Of a stretch of DNA of 51,500 nt, positions 35,791 through 48,400 are shown piece after piece. The translations under genes and the position numbers were made by a program. The notes below the pieces were generated by a model, which worked only from the letters and a program-made list of their open reading frames with translations, did not search any database and was not told the DNA's origin. This DNA is from Glandiceps talaboti. Its lineage: Eukaryota; Hemichordata; Enteropneusta; Spengelidae. Each line of letters starts with the position of its first letter. Position 1 is the first letter of the stretch. The stretch lies in the NCBI RefSeq assembly GCF_964340395.1, contig NC_135555.1:11419931-11471430 (forward strand), given 5' to 3'.

Positions 35791-37017
35791 CCTTACAATT
35801 TGGCGTGTAGAAGGAAAACTACACCAACCTCCATGCAGTACATCATTGCCTGCCTGCTGTGCAAACCGCTTGGGCCCCGCAATCGCTGCTTACAGCTTTA
35901 AGTATGTCACTGTTATTGTTAGTCTAGAGTTGAAATATGTCTATCTCTGTGTGAAAAACATAATGTCCCATGTTGAGTGAAACACCAACCCTACATCATT
36001 TTAGCTGTAATCCAATTCATTTGTAACAAGCTCCGCTCATAAAGGCTTGCCTGTCACTGGTTCTATTACGGTGGCCGGCGTTAATTATTACCTAGTCCAA
36101 AGCAACCCTCATTGGAGTACGGAGTTGGGTACCTGGTACATTTAGTCAGTAGTATTTCATTCTCTTTCAAAGATCCAAAGGCCTCAAAACCGTTTGTGGA
36201 TTTAATTTTTAATCCTCGGTGTACGTCATGTATGTATGGTATATTATCATGTCTTCTCTATTCATTTAACAAGACCAAGTCGAATTTCACAACAAGTTTT
36301 AACTTCAATTCCATCAGAGCAAATGCCATAATAGGGGAGTTTATTCTCCTGTTGAGATCACTATAACTTTGCAACACTAAATAGGGACTGTATTTTTTTT
36401 GACAATCACTGTTCCCAACGCTTCTTTTTTGTTCCTGACAGTTCTCCCACATTGGCTTGGTTCCCGCCAAACCTTTACATGTAATGCACACTTTCAAACA
36501 TTGCTTTAAACGTTCTGGTCGGTCTAAAACGGCAGACCAATACAGAAATGACATTGTTGACTGGTTAAATAATTTAAAACGGTGGTAGATAGTCTGCAAA
36601 ACTTTTTTAAAACATTCAGAGACCTTCAGTTTCTTCAAGCAACACGCATGTTTTGTTATTTTAATTTGAGTTCATATTAAAATGTAATGTTTTCCTGAAC
36701 TATTACTCCTAGATGCTTATATCTGGTCGCATTCTATATCTGTACACCATCAATAAAACGGTTTTATAAAGTATCCATACATAATGTTGTGTCTGATGAA
36801 ACACATATCGCATGACTATTGTATGCATTTTCATTATACGATTATGATATCCTAAACGTGCACTCTAAAGATTTTGACGCTTCGGACGCGTCGTGTGTGT
36901 CCAAACATAAAACACTAGTGTTGTAATCATCTAAATAAGCCTGAATGGTACGCCTCCTGATCTCTATTGTTCTCTGTTCGGAAAAAAAACTCGGTACGGT
37001 TTGTTCGGTTTGCCTGA
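35791..37017. other. Unassigned interval
   Basis: Open frames at 36112-36366 (+) and 36258-36638 (-, 126 residues) are the longest here. Neither shows a domain I recognise, and they overlap on opposite strands. Confidence 0.35.
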
Positions 37018-37275
37018 CATGCGGGTTCTCGGTGGCCAGGTGGTTAAATCTGTTGCCTCTTACCACTGCAGACTCTGGGTTCGAACCCATTCAGGGTTTG
37101 ATTAAATTTACCACGTTGTTAACGTGTAAGTAAGAAGACTATATATTGTTCAGTTTGACTCTACCGAATAACGCAGGTTTTCCTCCGATACTCCAGTTTC
37201 CTCCTGCACTAACACTGCACCCACCTCCTGTTGTTGGGAAATGCCTGTTGGATGGTAAACAAATAAATACATGTT
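37018..37275 (+). mobile_element. tRNA-derived SINE
   Basis: The head contains a pol III A box (TGGCCAGGTGG, 37033-37043) and B box (GGTTCGAACC, 37078-37087) about 45 bp apart. The body contains GGTTTTCCTCCGATACTCC and AGTTTCCTCCTGCACTAACA, phrases common in invertebrate SINEs. The 3' end is AACAAATAAATAC. The tRNA-like part does not fold into a proper cloverleaf, so it is not a functional tRNA. Confidence 0.75.
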
Positions 37276-37539
37276 TGTAGTTGACAACTCATAAAACATC
37301 CATATTCCTATTACAGTAATCAAGATCCACGTAGACCTCGATCACACCTCTTCAGTGATTGTTACAATAGCTTCATACACTGTACTTTGAAATTGGAATA
37401 CGCCAAGAGATGTTGAAATTGCTAAAACCTAAGACCACTATAGAAAAGTATATTTTCTATAGTTGGCTGAGATAAAATACACTCACGCTGTCTTCTAGCT
37501 AGTTCGCTCGTAGTCGTTCAGCCCAACACCAATGTCAAC
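37276..37539. other. Unassigned interval with a small AT palindrome
   Basis: ACTATAGAAAA / TTTTCTATAGT at 37437-37463 forms a 27-nt hairpin without flanking direct repeats. Nothing else recognised. Confidence 0.4.
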
Positions 37540-37960
37540 CTTCATTGTGAGAGCATCTGTACCTGGGCTTCGGTGCTCGTATTACTCCATGTAAGCATGT
37601 ACTGAAACTCGGTTGCCTATCATGTCCCCTCCGAGATTTATACAGAAATCTGCACAAAAACTCGGAAGAATCTCAGCATGTTAATGGCCGGGTATATCCT
37701 ATGTTTGTCAGTGCATAGATCTACGAGCCAATAAATTAATGGTCAGTGCATAAAATGTGTGATACCATTTTAATATTCATCACCAAACCCGAGTATTATG
37801 CTATTGTAATTTGCTGTGTACTGAAGTATTTTTCCACAACATCATGGTCAATAATGGTATCCAATGCAGTTGATGAATCAATTAAGACAAGTCTGACATC
37901 TTTGCATCTACCCATAACGTAATTTATATTGACCTTGACGAGTTTTGAGTTTGCTATTCA
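37540..37960 (-). pseudogene. Decayed non-LTR reverse transcriptase fragment
   Basis: The minus strand at about 37840-37915 reads KDVRLVLIDSSTALDTIIDH, matching the RT palm motif 'V.LVFLDFSSAFDTIDH'. The following sequence (lower coordinates) gives only vague similarity in broken frames. It is a short inactive relic. Confidence 0.55.
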
Positions 37961-38289
37961 TTTTTAGTTGTTTTTAGAGAAAAATGACAACTTTAAAAAA
38001 GATACAAATGTAAATCTGTTCTTCACAATGTCAAAGAAATACCTTTCTAATGTATAAGAAAGGTGGATGTGGCTTCAGCCCTGGCTGCAGTGGTATATAT
38101 TTTTTAAAGCTCGATTGCATCTGAAAGAATATACAAGATAGAGACAGGTGACATAATATATAAAATGTTCCGGATTGAGAAATTACCTATGACATTACGA
38201 TCAACAGAAGATGGGTGACGTCACTTTGTTGGCTCGAACTAGTAAACGAACTAGTCAAACAGTGAACTGCTAGGCTTCAGCATATTAAA

Positions 38290-39116
38290 TTGTTAGGCCT
38301 AGGTTTATTTCCAACAACCCGCATTCAGACCAGATGTAAACAAATGCCTTTGATAAGGTTTGCTATATTCTTCGTTATCACCAACCTATATACCAAATTA
38401 TATAGAGCACATTCATTTTGTCATTGTCATGTGAAATTTGAAGCATGCATTAAAATATTACTTAATTCCCATAGATTATCGATTATGCAAATGAATCAAT
38501 GCAGTTAAAAACTACAGCCAGCTTCAAGCAATACTAAGCAATATTGAATCTATGCACTTTGTTATCATTGATATATATATATATAATTTATGTATAATTT
38601 GAAGATTGCATGCTTAAGGTATTGGCTAATTACCAAAGTGATCAATTATATAAATTACTAATTTAATTTAAAAGATACATCTGTAAGCTTTATGATACAT
38701 GTGCGTTTTGTTATTGTTCATGTATGTATCAAATTACATGAAAATTGAAGATTGTCGTTATAAGATATTGACTACTTATCAAAATTAATTAATTATTCAA
38801 ATAACTCATTGAAATTTTAAACCCAAACTTACATCAACAAGCTTTTCAGGGCATACACGCTTTGCCATCATGACTGTGTGACTGTAATAAATTTTATAGA
38901 ATGTGAAACTTGCAACTTTTAGAGTCTATTGCTGAAAATGGTTAATTATGTAAATAGCTGATTACTATGCACAGAATGTTTTCAAACCAAACCTGTTCTC
39001 GTCATTGCCATAAAGCAAGTTCCGTTAGAATTGAAACAGTACTTTTTGTGGGACTACAGACAGACACATTCGCACAGTCAGCCTGACGGACAGACGCACG
39101 CAAGGACGGATGTACG

Positions 39117-39151
<35 letters not shown>

Positions 39152-39170
39152 TTGCTCTGGGCTCTGGGCT
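38290..39170 (+). mobile_element. Relative of the tandem-core element (ATTATGCAAAT units, CAGA tract)
   Basis: About four diverged ~150-bp units with ATTGGCTAATTACCAAA/ATTAATTATGCAAAT-like phrases (about 38465, 38625, 38770, 38937), followed by a (CAGA)n tract (39117-39150). The order is the same as in 10109-11216. Terminal repeats are not identified. Confidence 0.6.
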
Positions 39171-39929
39171 TATTTTTTTTTCAAACACAATTCAACTGCG
39201 TGGTTTGAGTGAAGTGGTAACATGACTGAGTGATTGCGAAGCAGTTTCGTAAAAGCATAGTGTCCTGAGACTTGATTGTATCCAGTAAAGAGTTTAGCCA
39301 TGGTTTAAAATATGGACGAGATGAGGTCATCACACTCTCATCACTTAAGCTTTGATTTTGAGGCAAACATTAAACTTTTGGTTTGCTATGGTCTCCATAT
39401 ATTGTTTTGTTTTAGATATGTTAACATTATCAAGGCTAGTTGGTTTCAGAATGTAGACATTGCATAAAGTCGGGTGGCTTATTTTACTAACATTTCAGTT
39501 GCTTAGTACCTGACTGTGTGTGTGCCGCTATTCTGTCACTTAGTGTAGATGACAAGGATCTCATATCCAATTCTAATGCTGCCTCACTCATTGGAAAAAA
39601 ATGTGCGTCTCGAGTAAAGTATTCATATTTACTTAGTGACTACATTCCCGCTTCACTAAGACATACGAACTTTAGTGACTGATACAAATCCCTTGGTTTT
39701 CGGGAGACTACTAGTAACTGGTATTACACTAAGTGTTTTGCTTTTGTATTTTTTTGCAAATGTTACATTGTAGGTATTTTGTTCTTTTACACATATCTTG
39801 ATGATTGTTAGGAAAACAATATATAAAAAATTGAGTATTATTAAATCAGGTGTCAACTTTAAATAGTATTTCTCAGGGGGAAGTCGTGATCTAAAAACAC
39901 AACGATTTCTTCTCAAGTAAACTTGAGTG
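39171..39929. other. Unassigned interval
   Basis: No gene recognised. The 86-residue minus frame at 39656-39916 shows no motif. Confidence 0.4.
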
Positions 39930-40077
39930 AAAAATAGTTGCCCAAGACAAATTTATGTATCATTGTATACGAGGATAATTGTTTCCAAGGAAAAATTAAC
40001 AACTGAAGACTGGCAAATTCATAGGGCACAAACGTTGTTGGCAACTCAAGCGGCAGTCAGACCAATGTATTTGGTAG

Positions 40078-40968
40078 AACTTGGAGGTTTTCATTGTGTA
40101 GATCGCTGAAGACCTCATGCCCCTAGGTCACAGCACTTTATTTCAGCCCTCATATCTAAAATAATTACTAACTAAATGATCAAAATCAACTTTCCAAAAA
40201 ACCTCAGACTCTTTTGTCTTAAAAATAATTGTATTTCAAGACATCATGGAAAGTTAAGCGTCCCAGAATTGAACGTCATAATGAAACTAGCAAAACAGCA
40301 TGTGACAAAAGAACGACCTCTTGAAATGCAGTTCACCGCTCTACACAGTTCGTTTAAATCGTGGTGGGTCATTTATTCAACATCGAGATCAAAAGAAACG
40401 TGTTACATGGAGGCAACACTATAGTACTAGTGTTGGACTTGGATTAGTTTAATGATTCATCCTCTGTAATCATAGACCCTACAGGGTCTATGCTGTAATC
40501 CAATACACAATACCAATAATTTTTACATAAGTATTATCTGCGCACCCAACTACGGGGGAAGAGGGATTCAGAATCAGCTGGTAAAATTGGATAAAATCGA
40601 ATTATATGTTATTAACAATGCACGACATGTACATGTGCAATGGATTTTAGACAGTTGTACATTGTATAGATGACGTACATAGGTTTCAAATAACACACAA
40701 GAATTTGGTACCGTAGAAACACAGAAACACATGTTTTGGGAATGCAGACGACTTGATAATCTGTGGAAAAAGTAATGGACTTCATCAACAATATAAACAA
40801 CACTAATTGATTTTTGGGGTTTTTTTGTTTGTTTTTTAAATTTTTGTGCTGGGAATTCCTCCCAGCGATTTTCTGTTATGCAGACAAATACACACAAACA
40901 AACAAACAAACACAAATGCTACAGAGATCCATTCGGGTTTGGGACTACGTGACAGGGCTATGTAGCAC
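40078..40968 (+). repeat. Local duplication, copy 1
   Basis: Collinear with 42485-43815. The peptide frame at 40272-40380 (QHVTKERPLEMQFTALHSSF) is kept open in the other copy as QHVTKERAFEIQFTTVKNSF, so the ancestor may have been coding. Later phrases GGTTTGGGACTACGTGAC and CCAGCGATTTT are shared with about 43720-43803. Function is not recognised. Confidence 0.6.
40464..40499. mobile_element. 22-nt palindrome inserted with 7-bp target-site duplication
   Basis: CATAGACCCT-AC-AGGGTCTATG (40471-40492) is flanked by CTGTAAT at 40464-40470 and 40493-40499. The paralogous copy has TTGTGAC-CCAATA (about 42819) with a single target and no palindrome. It shares the terminal heptamer CATAGAC/GTCTATG with the insertion at 12232-12266. 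Confidence 0.75.
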
Positions 40969-41292
40969 GCTCTATATCACGTTGCTGTGGAACTGTCAAG
41001 GCTTTCCCAGTCAGTCCACAGGCTATCCCAGAGTCACCCAGGCCCGGCAAACACCACCTGCGGGCTCCTTGTGAGTAATCGTCCCCGACTTTTCGAGTCA
41101 TTACTCCAGGAGTCCCCCCAAATTCGCACTCGTCTTGTGAGTGAGACACGGCTGAGTGATACAGTCTACCCATCGAGTCTGTAGAACACTCACCCTGGGT
41201 TTGGGTCGGTCACAGAAAAATCCCCTGTTTCCAGTGGGATTCGAACCCGTGACTGCTAATCCTGTGCGCTAACCACTACACTACAGGGATTT
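40969..41292 (-). mobile_element. tRNA-derived SINE, minus strand
   Basis: The minus strand begins near 41291 with TCCCTGTAGTGTAGTGGTTA then GCGC (A-box region) and GGGTTCGAATCCC (B box, 41236-41248). The tRNA-like acceptor halves TCCCTGT and ACAGGGGA nearly pair. A ~250-bp non-tRNA body follows. It interrupts the local duplication at about 40968, where the paralogue diverges. Its body is unrelated to the SINE at 37018, so it is a second family. Confidence 0.7.
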
Positions 41293-42484
41293 ATGTTTTC
41301 GTGATTTAATTATTGGAATCAATAACGTGGATAGCTGTGTAAATCATATTATTGTGATTGCAATGTTTATGATTTACAAATCTTGGCTTATCTGCCAGGA
41401 CAAAAGCGTACCTGTGTTTGAGACATTTTGTATTTTTCACTCCCTTTCAAAGAAGAGTTATCAGACAGAATCAGAATTGAGTGTAAAATTAACGATGTAA
41501 AGGCTAGAAAGAAAAGGAAAGGCTTCGTCGAAATCATAGCCTAAATTGTAATTTTCATTTATTTACACTGTATTATTCTGGCACGATAATACTAATAAAA
41601 AAATCTTCAAATGTTTCGAGTTTGTTATTTAGTTTTAGTTTTATAAAGGAAAATGTCATCTTTGTTTTAGTTTCTCCACGTCACTGACAGTCTCCCGAGG
41701 CATACGCGTTCACCTCACTGTTTCGAAATCACCGACCGATGTCATTTCACATTTTAAAAAACACAGCTGTGTTTAAACATTGTTTTGTTGAAATAACGAT
41801 TGAAAAAAAAACCCGTAGACTTGAGCAAGTCTATCTTCAGTACAAACCAAGTGTAATACATTGTATTACCAGTACCAATTATTTTCATGCATTTTCATGA
41901 TGTCAATTGTGCATGGTAAATATGAGTTCTAGGTATGTTTGTTCTACCAAAGACGGATTGTTGTTGATCAGAAGTCAAATTGGCAAAGATTTAACGACTT
42001 GAAAAATATAATACTTGCATTTGGTAGGGATCAGTCACGTCCCTTGTGGGGGTATGTACAATTGTGACCATTTCGCATATATGAAAAGATGTAGTAATTC
42101 TTGTTGCACACAAATATTGTTGATCCTGATTTATAATTGCTCTGTTAACGTTGTTGGTATTTATGCATATTCATTTTCTCATAATTAATTGAACATAATT
42201 AACTAGGCCTGAGCATCGTGTGTGCCTCCTACATATTGGGATATGTCCATCCACCAGTCTATGCGTGCGTCCATGTCCACCTGTATGTATCTCATGCATG
42301 AGCCGATTTCAACCAAACTTAGTACAAAGTCTGATACCAAGGTGGCATATACACATAATTTTTTGAACTTTGCGATAATGGCTGAAAGGAGGCCAAATTG
42401 TCTATAGACAAAACATCACTAACTCCGGAAGCTTAATATGTATAGAGACCTCATGTTAGTGTCTACACCCATGTTGTTCAGGGT
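41293..42484. other. Unassigned interval
   Basis: No supported gene. The segment at 42220-42410 (open frame of 61 codons) looks like intergenic or old repeat sequence. Confidence 0.4.
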
Positions 42485-43815
42485 GAGCCTGGAGATTTTA
42501 ATTAGGTAGACCGCTGAGGACCTAGTGATCAAACATGAGCACAAACCTCGACCCTTAGTATGTCTTTACACTTTAATTTCATTACAAGAGGTCATGCATA
42601 GTATAGGTAAGCGTCCCAGACTTTCGCTATGTCATCCTATGTAACTAGCAGACAACATGTAACAAAAGAACGAGCTTTTGAAATACAATTCACCACTGTA
42701 AAGAATTCTTTTATATCGCGTTGGTTCATTTATTTAATATCGGGATCAACACAAACGTTGTCCCATGGAAACAACTATAAACGCAAGTAGTTCGGATTCG
42801 TTTCATGGCGTATATTATTTGTGACCCAATATCCAATAATAAATGTAAGTATTTTCTGCGCACCCAATTATGGACAAAAATACATATATAAAATCGAATC
42901 CGATTGTTAAAAGTGCATGCAAGACACGTTCATTTACTAACGGCATTAGCAACTGTACAGCTATTTACTTTTAACATTTCTTTCTATGCCAGTCAAATAA
43001 AAAAAGCGAACGCTTTCTAAAACTAGTGAAAGCTCAACTGTGTTTAGGGTGCCGGTGTATATAACATCACCAATAGGTTATAATACAAAATACAGTTTAG
43101 TAATTAGATTTTGATGTTGAAAATAAAACCAAAGTAGTTTTGAAACATCCTGGTAAAATCTTAGTATTGAAATTAATTTGGTGATATCTCATCGTCTGTG
43201 GTTTGATATATCACGCATATTGACATAGGCACAAGCTTTGAGGTCATTGGCAGTAGGAATGTTCCTAACACACGTTAAATTGCAATGTATATACAAGTCT
43301 ATATCAAGAAGACATCACTGACTTTATAGTATACAGTTTCAACTACTTGGCAAATTTACTCACAAAGAAAATTTCATCAATAAAAAATGTGAGAGATGGT
43401 AGTTTAGACCATAATGGTAGTCAGGTACAGGTGATTTTGGCATCGCACTGCTGCCAGTGGTTCCAAACCCAACCGCTACGTACCACATTCAACCACATCC
43501 ACCGTTGTACCATAATATCAGAAAATACCAGACTACTGCTGACAACTATGCAGTGAATCAGTTGCTGGTTATGGTATGAGGAGACGAGCGGGTCTCACAG
43601 GAGCGAACAGGAACAGTATAGACAAATGTTAATGTGGTGAAGTGCAGATGTTAACCTTGGTCTTGACAATGTCATCAGGAGTGCGCTCATCTAATTTTTC
43701 CAAATCATGTTTTGTTTTCCTTCCAGCGATTTTTAGCTGACAAATATACACATAAACTACAATTTCTATAGAGAAAACTATTCAGGTTTGGGACTACGTG
43801 ACGGGGTTACCATTG
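42485..43815 (+). repeat. Local duplication, copy 2
   Basis: Matches 40078-40968, with a non-matching interior at about 43000-43690. It contains the empty site for the 22-nt palindrome and ends just before the segmental duplication containing CCP gene 2. Confidence 0.6.
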
Positions 43816-43979
43816 TACTTTTAAAGTGTGTTGCAATCAAACTGACCTAAAAGTCTCATGTAAGAAACGCAATCATGGGAATCAGTAACGATATTGAAAT
43901 GTTTCTTGTACAAATGCCTCTTAACTAAGCTAAGGGAAGGAAAGGGAGCATTATGGTCTGACATAGAACTGGAAACTGC

Positions 43980-44103
43980 GGGGTTGTCGCATAGAGAGTG
44001 AACAGGGGTTGTCGCATTACCTAGAGAGTGAACAGGGGGTTGTCGCATTACCTAGAGAGTGAACAGGGGTTGTCGCATTACCTAGAGAGTGAACAGGGGT
44101 AAC
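43980..44103. repeat. ~34-bp minisatellite, about four units
   Basis: Unit GGTTGTCGCATTACC plus TAGAGAGTGAACAGG repeated four times, the first unit shortened. No spacers, so not CRISPR-like. Confidence 0.95.
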
Positions 44104-45322
44104 CCGTTTATGGCTAATTTTATTTCTGGTTGTGTTCAATATAACACCTTTGTATAAAACTGGTGGTCAATGTCCTCCCAATAGAAGTAAAACTCTGAAA
44201 TGAATGCTGCATTTTACCAATGCCACATACATGTACTTGTCAGATTTAAATTTTGCATATCAGTTCTCAACAGTAGTAGCACGAAAATGCCTTATTAATA
44301 TACGCATATATTACCAATAAAGAATCTGGTTTCACCTACATGCAAGGATTGATCTCTTAAACTTCTTATTTCGTTCAAAGTATTACCAAATCAGTAAATT
44401 TACGTGAAGGCAATTTTGTGGAATTTTCAACTCAACTGCTGATGTGATAATGTGTGCTTGGACAGTTGATAAATTTCGGGCGCAGTATATTTCAATAAGA
44501 AGTCTTCCTTCACAGTATAGGTCTGAACAACCGTTGATCTGAAGGAATTGTATTGGTAAGCTCAACATGACAGAATGATGTGTCTGCATCACACTCGACA
44601 TTTTCCATCATTCACATTTCCCATGCCTTAATTAAAACTTGTAGATATTAAGTATATCCTTCTCAACACATGCTTGTTGAAAAAGGGGTGTGTAGAAGCA
44701 GTCAGCCTTGAACATTAGCAGAGAAATCACACTCAGCGCATTCCGCGTCTCTAGGCAGAACCTGTTACTAACAACATCCATACATATTCTGGGCTATTTA
44801 TAAAACTCAAATAATGAGAATTGAAAGCTTTCTTATACGATAATGTGTAGAGGTCTGCAACAAAAGCTTGTTGTTCGCTATACACTCTTGGTTGACATTA
44901 GTGACCATTTTCCCACGGAGCAAACTATCACATATTATGTATTCAAAAATATGCACATAGATGTACATCAGTTAAAAACTATAAATGAATGTATGCATCG
45001 TAATTTTGCGAAAAGATTTGAACGGCGTGAACAAAAGGGTTTATGAGGGGAAACCAAAGTTGCTAGTTTGAAACTTGCGATTTCACTTTTTCAAAGTTTT
45101 GGTATCAATGCGATCACGTGGACACATCGTGTAAACTGTCTGGTTTGTTAGGGTAAAACATGTCAAAACATGACGCGACTTGTTTACGACAAGGTGTGTG
45201 ACTTACAAACTTATGTATCCATGGGATTAAAACTGTATATCCAATCAGATTGTTTTCCTGTTTCAAATGGAATCGCCCCTATTGAAATATTCAACCAATC
45301 ATACCAACTCCTCCAATGTGAC

Positions 45323-45374
45323 TTGCGCAATACATGATTTAAAAATGCGAGAATTTTAGCGCAGTTTTCATTCT
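45323..45374 (+). promoter_or_regulatory. Promoter of CCP gene 2
   Basis: TTGCGCAA (45323-45330), TTTAAAA (45338-45344) and initiator-like TCATTCT (45368-45374, A 32 bp after the first T of the TATA box). The order and spacing are identical to gene 1. Confidence 0.55.
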
Positions 45375-45420
45375 CCAACCGAACATACCTTGACGCAAGT
45401 GTAAGAAAAAGTAGTTCAAG

Positions 45421-45425
45421 ATGAG
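45421..45425 (+). CDS. CCP gene 2 exon 1 (ATG AG)
   Basis: Five coding bases before GTAGGC, in the same context as gene 1 exons 1a and 1b. Confidence 0.72.
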
Positions 45426-48400
45426 GTAGGCGTTCTACGTTATTTTTTTTTGCTCTAACTCTCCTTCCACATATATAGTTTAGTTTCGTAATATGCGTCC
45501 GTCTCAGTCAAAGACACCTTCAAGCTATGTCCACCACTGCACACCCACAACACCTTCAAGTGTGCCTATGCCTTCTCATGTTCTGACACTTCTGAAGCCA
45601 GAACCCAGTCAGTAAGCAGACGTTTTATCCATACTGCTATTAAGGCCTGGAAAGCCTTCCTGATAGTGTTGTAGAGAAAATGTTGAATGCTGATGTCAGA
45701 TTTTTAAGTCTCGTGTGCATTATCACCTTATGTACACACACATAGTTGTTTGTACATTCACCTGATGGGCATGGAAGCCTAAGGTGTACTTGAACGGCAT
45801 ATCACTTTCGTCTGTATACAATCTGCTTTTACTTACTCTGCTGAGCTGCAGTGAAGTACTTGATTAGCCAGTCGGGCTTTCTTGTTAGTTTGCCTGGCAT
45901 GGCTATTTTTCACATTTGTATTGCATATATAAAAAGACGTACGGTAAACATACATTATAAAAATGAAACTTATGTTTGGAACCAATCACACAATATTCAA
46001 TATGAAAAAATGTCACTCATTGAATACTAATATGAACAAGTATTTTTAGCAGCCTTTACTATTTTTCTAACTTACGGACGAAAATATGAAGTCCTTCATA
46101 ATTATACCATACATCTGTTCCTAATACTAGTTTATAATGAAATAATACAGTTAATCTTTTGATATTCTATCCAGCCTTTTCTATTTAATACAAATGAACG
46201 TGTTTATAATTTAGTGAATACCGTAGATGCTGGCTAATAGACTTTTCTATAAATTTTGGATCCTCATGGTATCGAAATATTCAATTACGACATCAAATTG
46301 ACTATTTTCGTTATGTTATACATGGCTCTATGTACACTATGTAATGTTTCAGAGTTCATATCCTGCTTTTTGGTGCATTTTCATTCATAGTTTGTTATCA
46401 ATAGACGTCAAATTTTCCAAGTTCATAATGGTAAAATCGTTGATAAGATAACTTCATAATGTAAAGTTTAGCACTCTAAACATAAACACGATTTACACTT
46501 CCTCATCCTTAGATCAGCATTCCCTGGTTGCATCATGTCTCGTATTGTTTTTATCAATTTCGTTTTTTGTCATTTGTCTGCTTACTATTTCATTTTAGAT
46601 GGATTCTCTTCACTTCATTTTCTTTTCCATTCCTTTCTACGTACTGTTTACTCATATACGTATTGACTTTAGTAAATTTAAGTGGAAGACACTGACAACG
46701 TCTCTGATACCTTCATAACCAAATTTAAAAACTAGGATTGAATGGAGAATTGTCACATTTTTGTAACAAGGCGTTTTCCTTTGACTGCGTAAACAGTGTT
46801 AGTAATGCAGGAGTGATTGATTACATGCTGCCTGACTGCCTAGAGGTTTATGCTTTCGTAAATCATTCATTGAAATTTATTTCATGTTGGCATTACATGT
46901 CATGTATTTGTAACTAATTGAAATAGAGCAATTACAAATTTATAGTTTTGTGTTTCTTCGTTTTATCCATACTGCTATTAAGGCCTGGAAAGCCTTCCTG
47001 ATAGTGTTGTAGAGAAAATGTTGAATGCTGATGTCAGATTTTTAAGTCTCGTGTGCATTATCACCTTATGTACACACACATAGTTGTTTGTACATTTACC
47101 TGATGGGCATGGAAGCCTAAGGTGTACTTGAACGGCATATCACTTTCGTCTGTATACAATCTGCTTTTACTTACTCTGCTGAGCTGCAGTGAAGTACTTG
47201 ATTAGCCAGTCGGGCTTTCTTGTTAGTTTGCCTGGCATGGCTATTTTTCACATTTGTATTGCATATATAAAAAGACGTACGGTAAACATACATTATAAAA
47301 ATGAAACTTATGTTTGGAACCAATCACACAATATTCAATATGAAAAAATGTCACTCATTGAATACTAATATGAACAAGTATTTTTAGCAGCCTTTACTAT
47401 TTTTCTAACTTACGGACGAAAATATGAAGTACTTCATAATTATACCATACATCTGTTCCTAATACTAGTTTATAATGAAATAATACAGTTAATCTTTTGA
47501 TATTCTATCCAGCCTTTTCTATTTAATACAAATGAACGTGTTTATAATTTAGTGAATACCGTAGATGCTGGCTAATAGACTTTTCTATAAATTTTGGATC
47601 CTCATGGTATCGAAATATTCAATTACGACATCAAATTGACTATTTTCGTTATGTTATACATGGCTCTATGTACACTATGTAATGTTTCAGAGTTCATATC
47701 CTGCTTTTTGGTGCATTTTCATTCATAGTTTGTTATCAATAGACGTCAAATTTTCCAAGTTCATAATGGTAAAATCGTTGATAAGATAACTTCATAATGT
47801 AAAGTTTAGCACTCTAAACATAAACACGATTTACACTTCCTCATCCTTAGATCAGCATTCCCTGGTTGCATCATGTCTCGTATTGTTTTTATCAATTTCG
47901 TTTTTTGTCATTTGTCTGCTTACTATTTCATTTTAGATGGATTCTCTTCACTTCATTTTCTTTTCCATTCCTTTCTACGTACTGTTTACTCATATACGTA
48001 TTGACTTTAGTAAATTTAAGTGGAAGACACTGACAACGTCTCTGATACCTTCATAACCAAATTTAAAAACTAGGATTGAATGGAGAATTGTCACATTTTT
48101 GTAACAAGGCGTTTTCCTTTGACTGCGTAAACAGTGTTAGTAATGCAGGAGAGATTGATTACACGCTGCCGGACTGTCTAGAAGTTTATGCTTTCGTAAA
48201 TCATTCATTGAAATTTATTTCCATGTTGGCATTACATGTCGTGTATTTGTAACTAATTGAAATACAAATTTACAGTTTTGTGTTTCTTTTTCTCAACGTT
48301 TTGAATCAAACACAATGATATTTCAATACTTCTGGAAACGACACCGAGTGCATAATCACGAGCATTTCAAGTAATTTAGTCAGCTAGCAGTTTTCTAATT

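Noticed and set aside
36258-36638. 126-residue minus-strand frame as a gene
   Set aside because: Not recognised, no splice or paralogue support, and overlaps a plus-strand frame of similar quality.
37437-37463. A third micro-palindrome insertion (ACTATAGAAAA arms)
   Set aside because: No flanking direct repeat and different ends from CATAGAC; likely a chance AT palindrome.
41213-41291. A possible functional tRNA gene on the minus strand
   Set aside because: Good A and B boxes and near-pairing acceptor ends, but the anticodon arm does not form and a long SINE body follows.
43980-44103. CRISPR-like regularly spaced repeat
   Set aside because: Units are contiguous without unique spacers, in a eukaryotic genome; a plain minisatellite.
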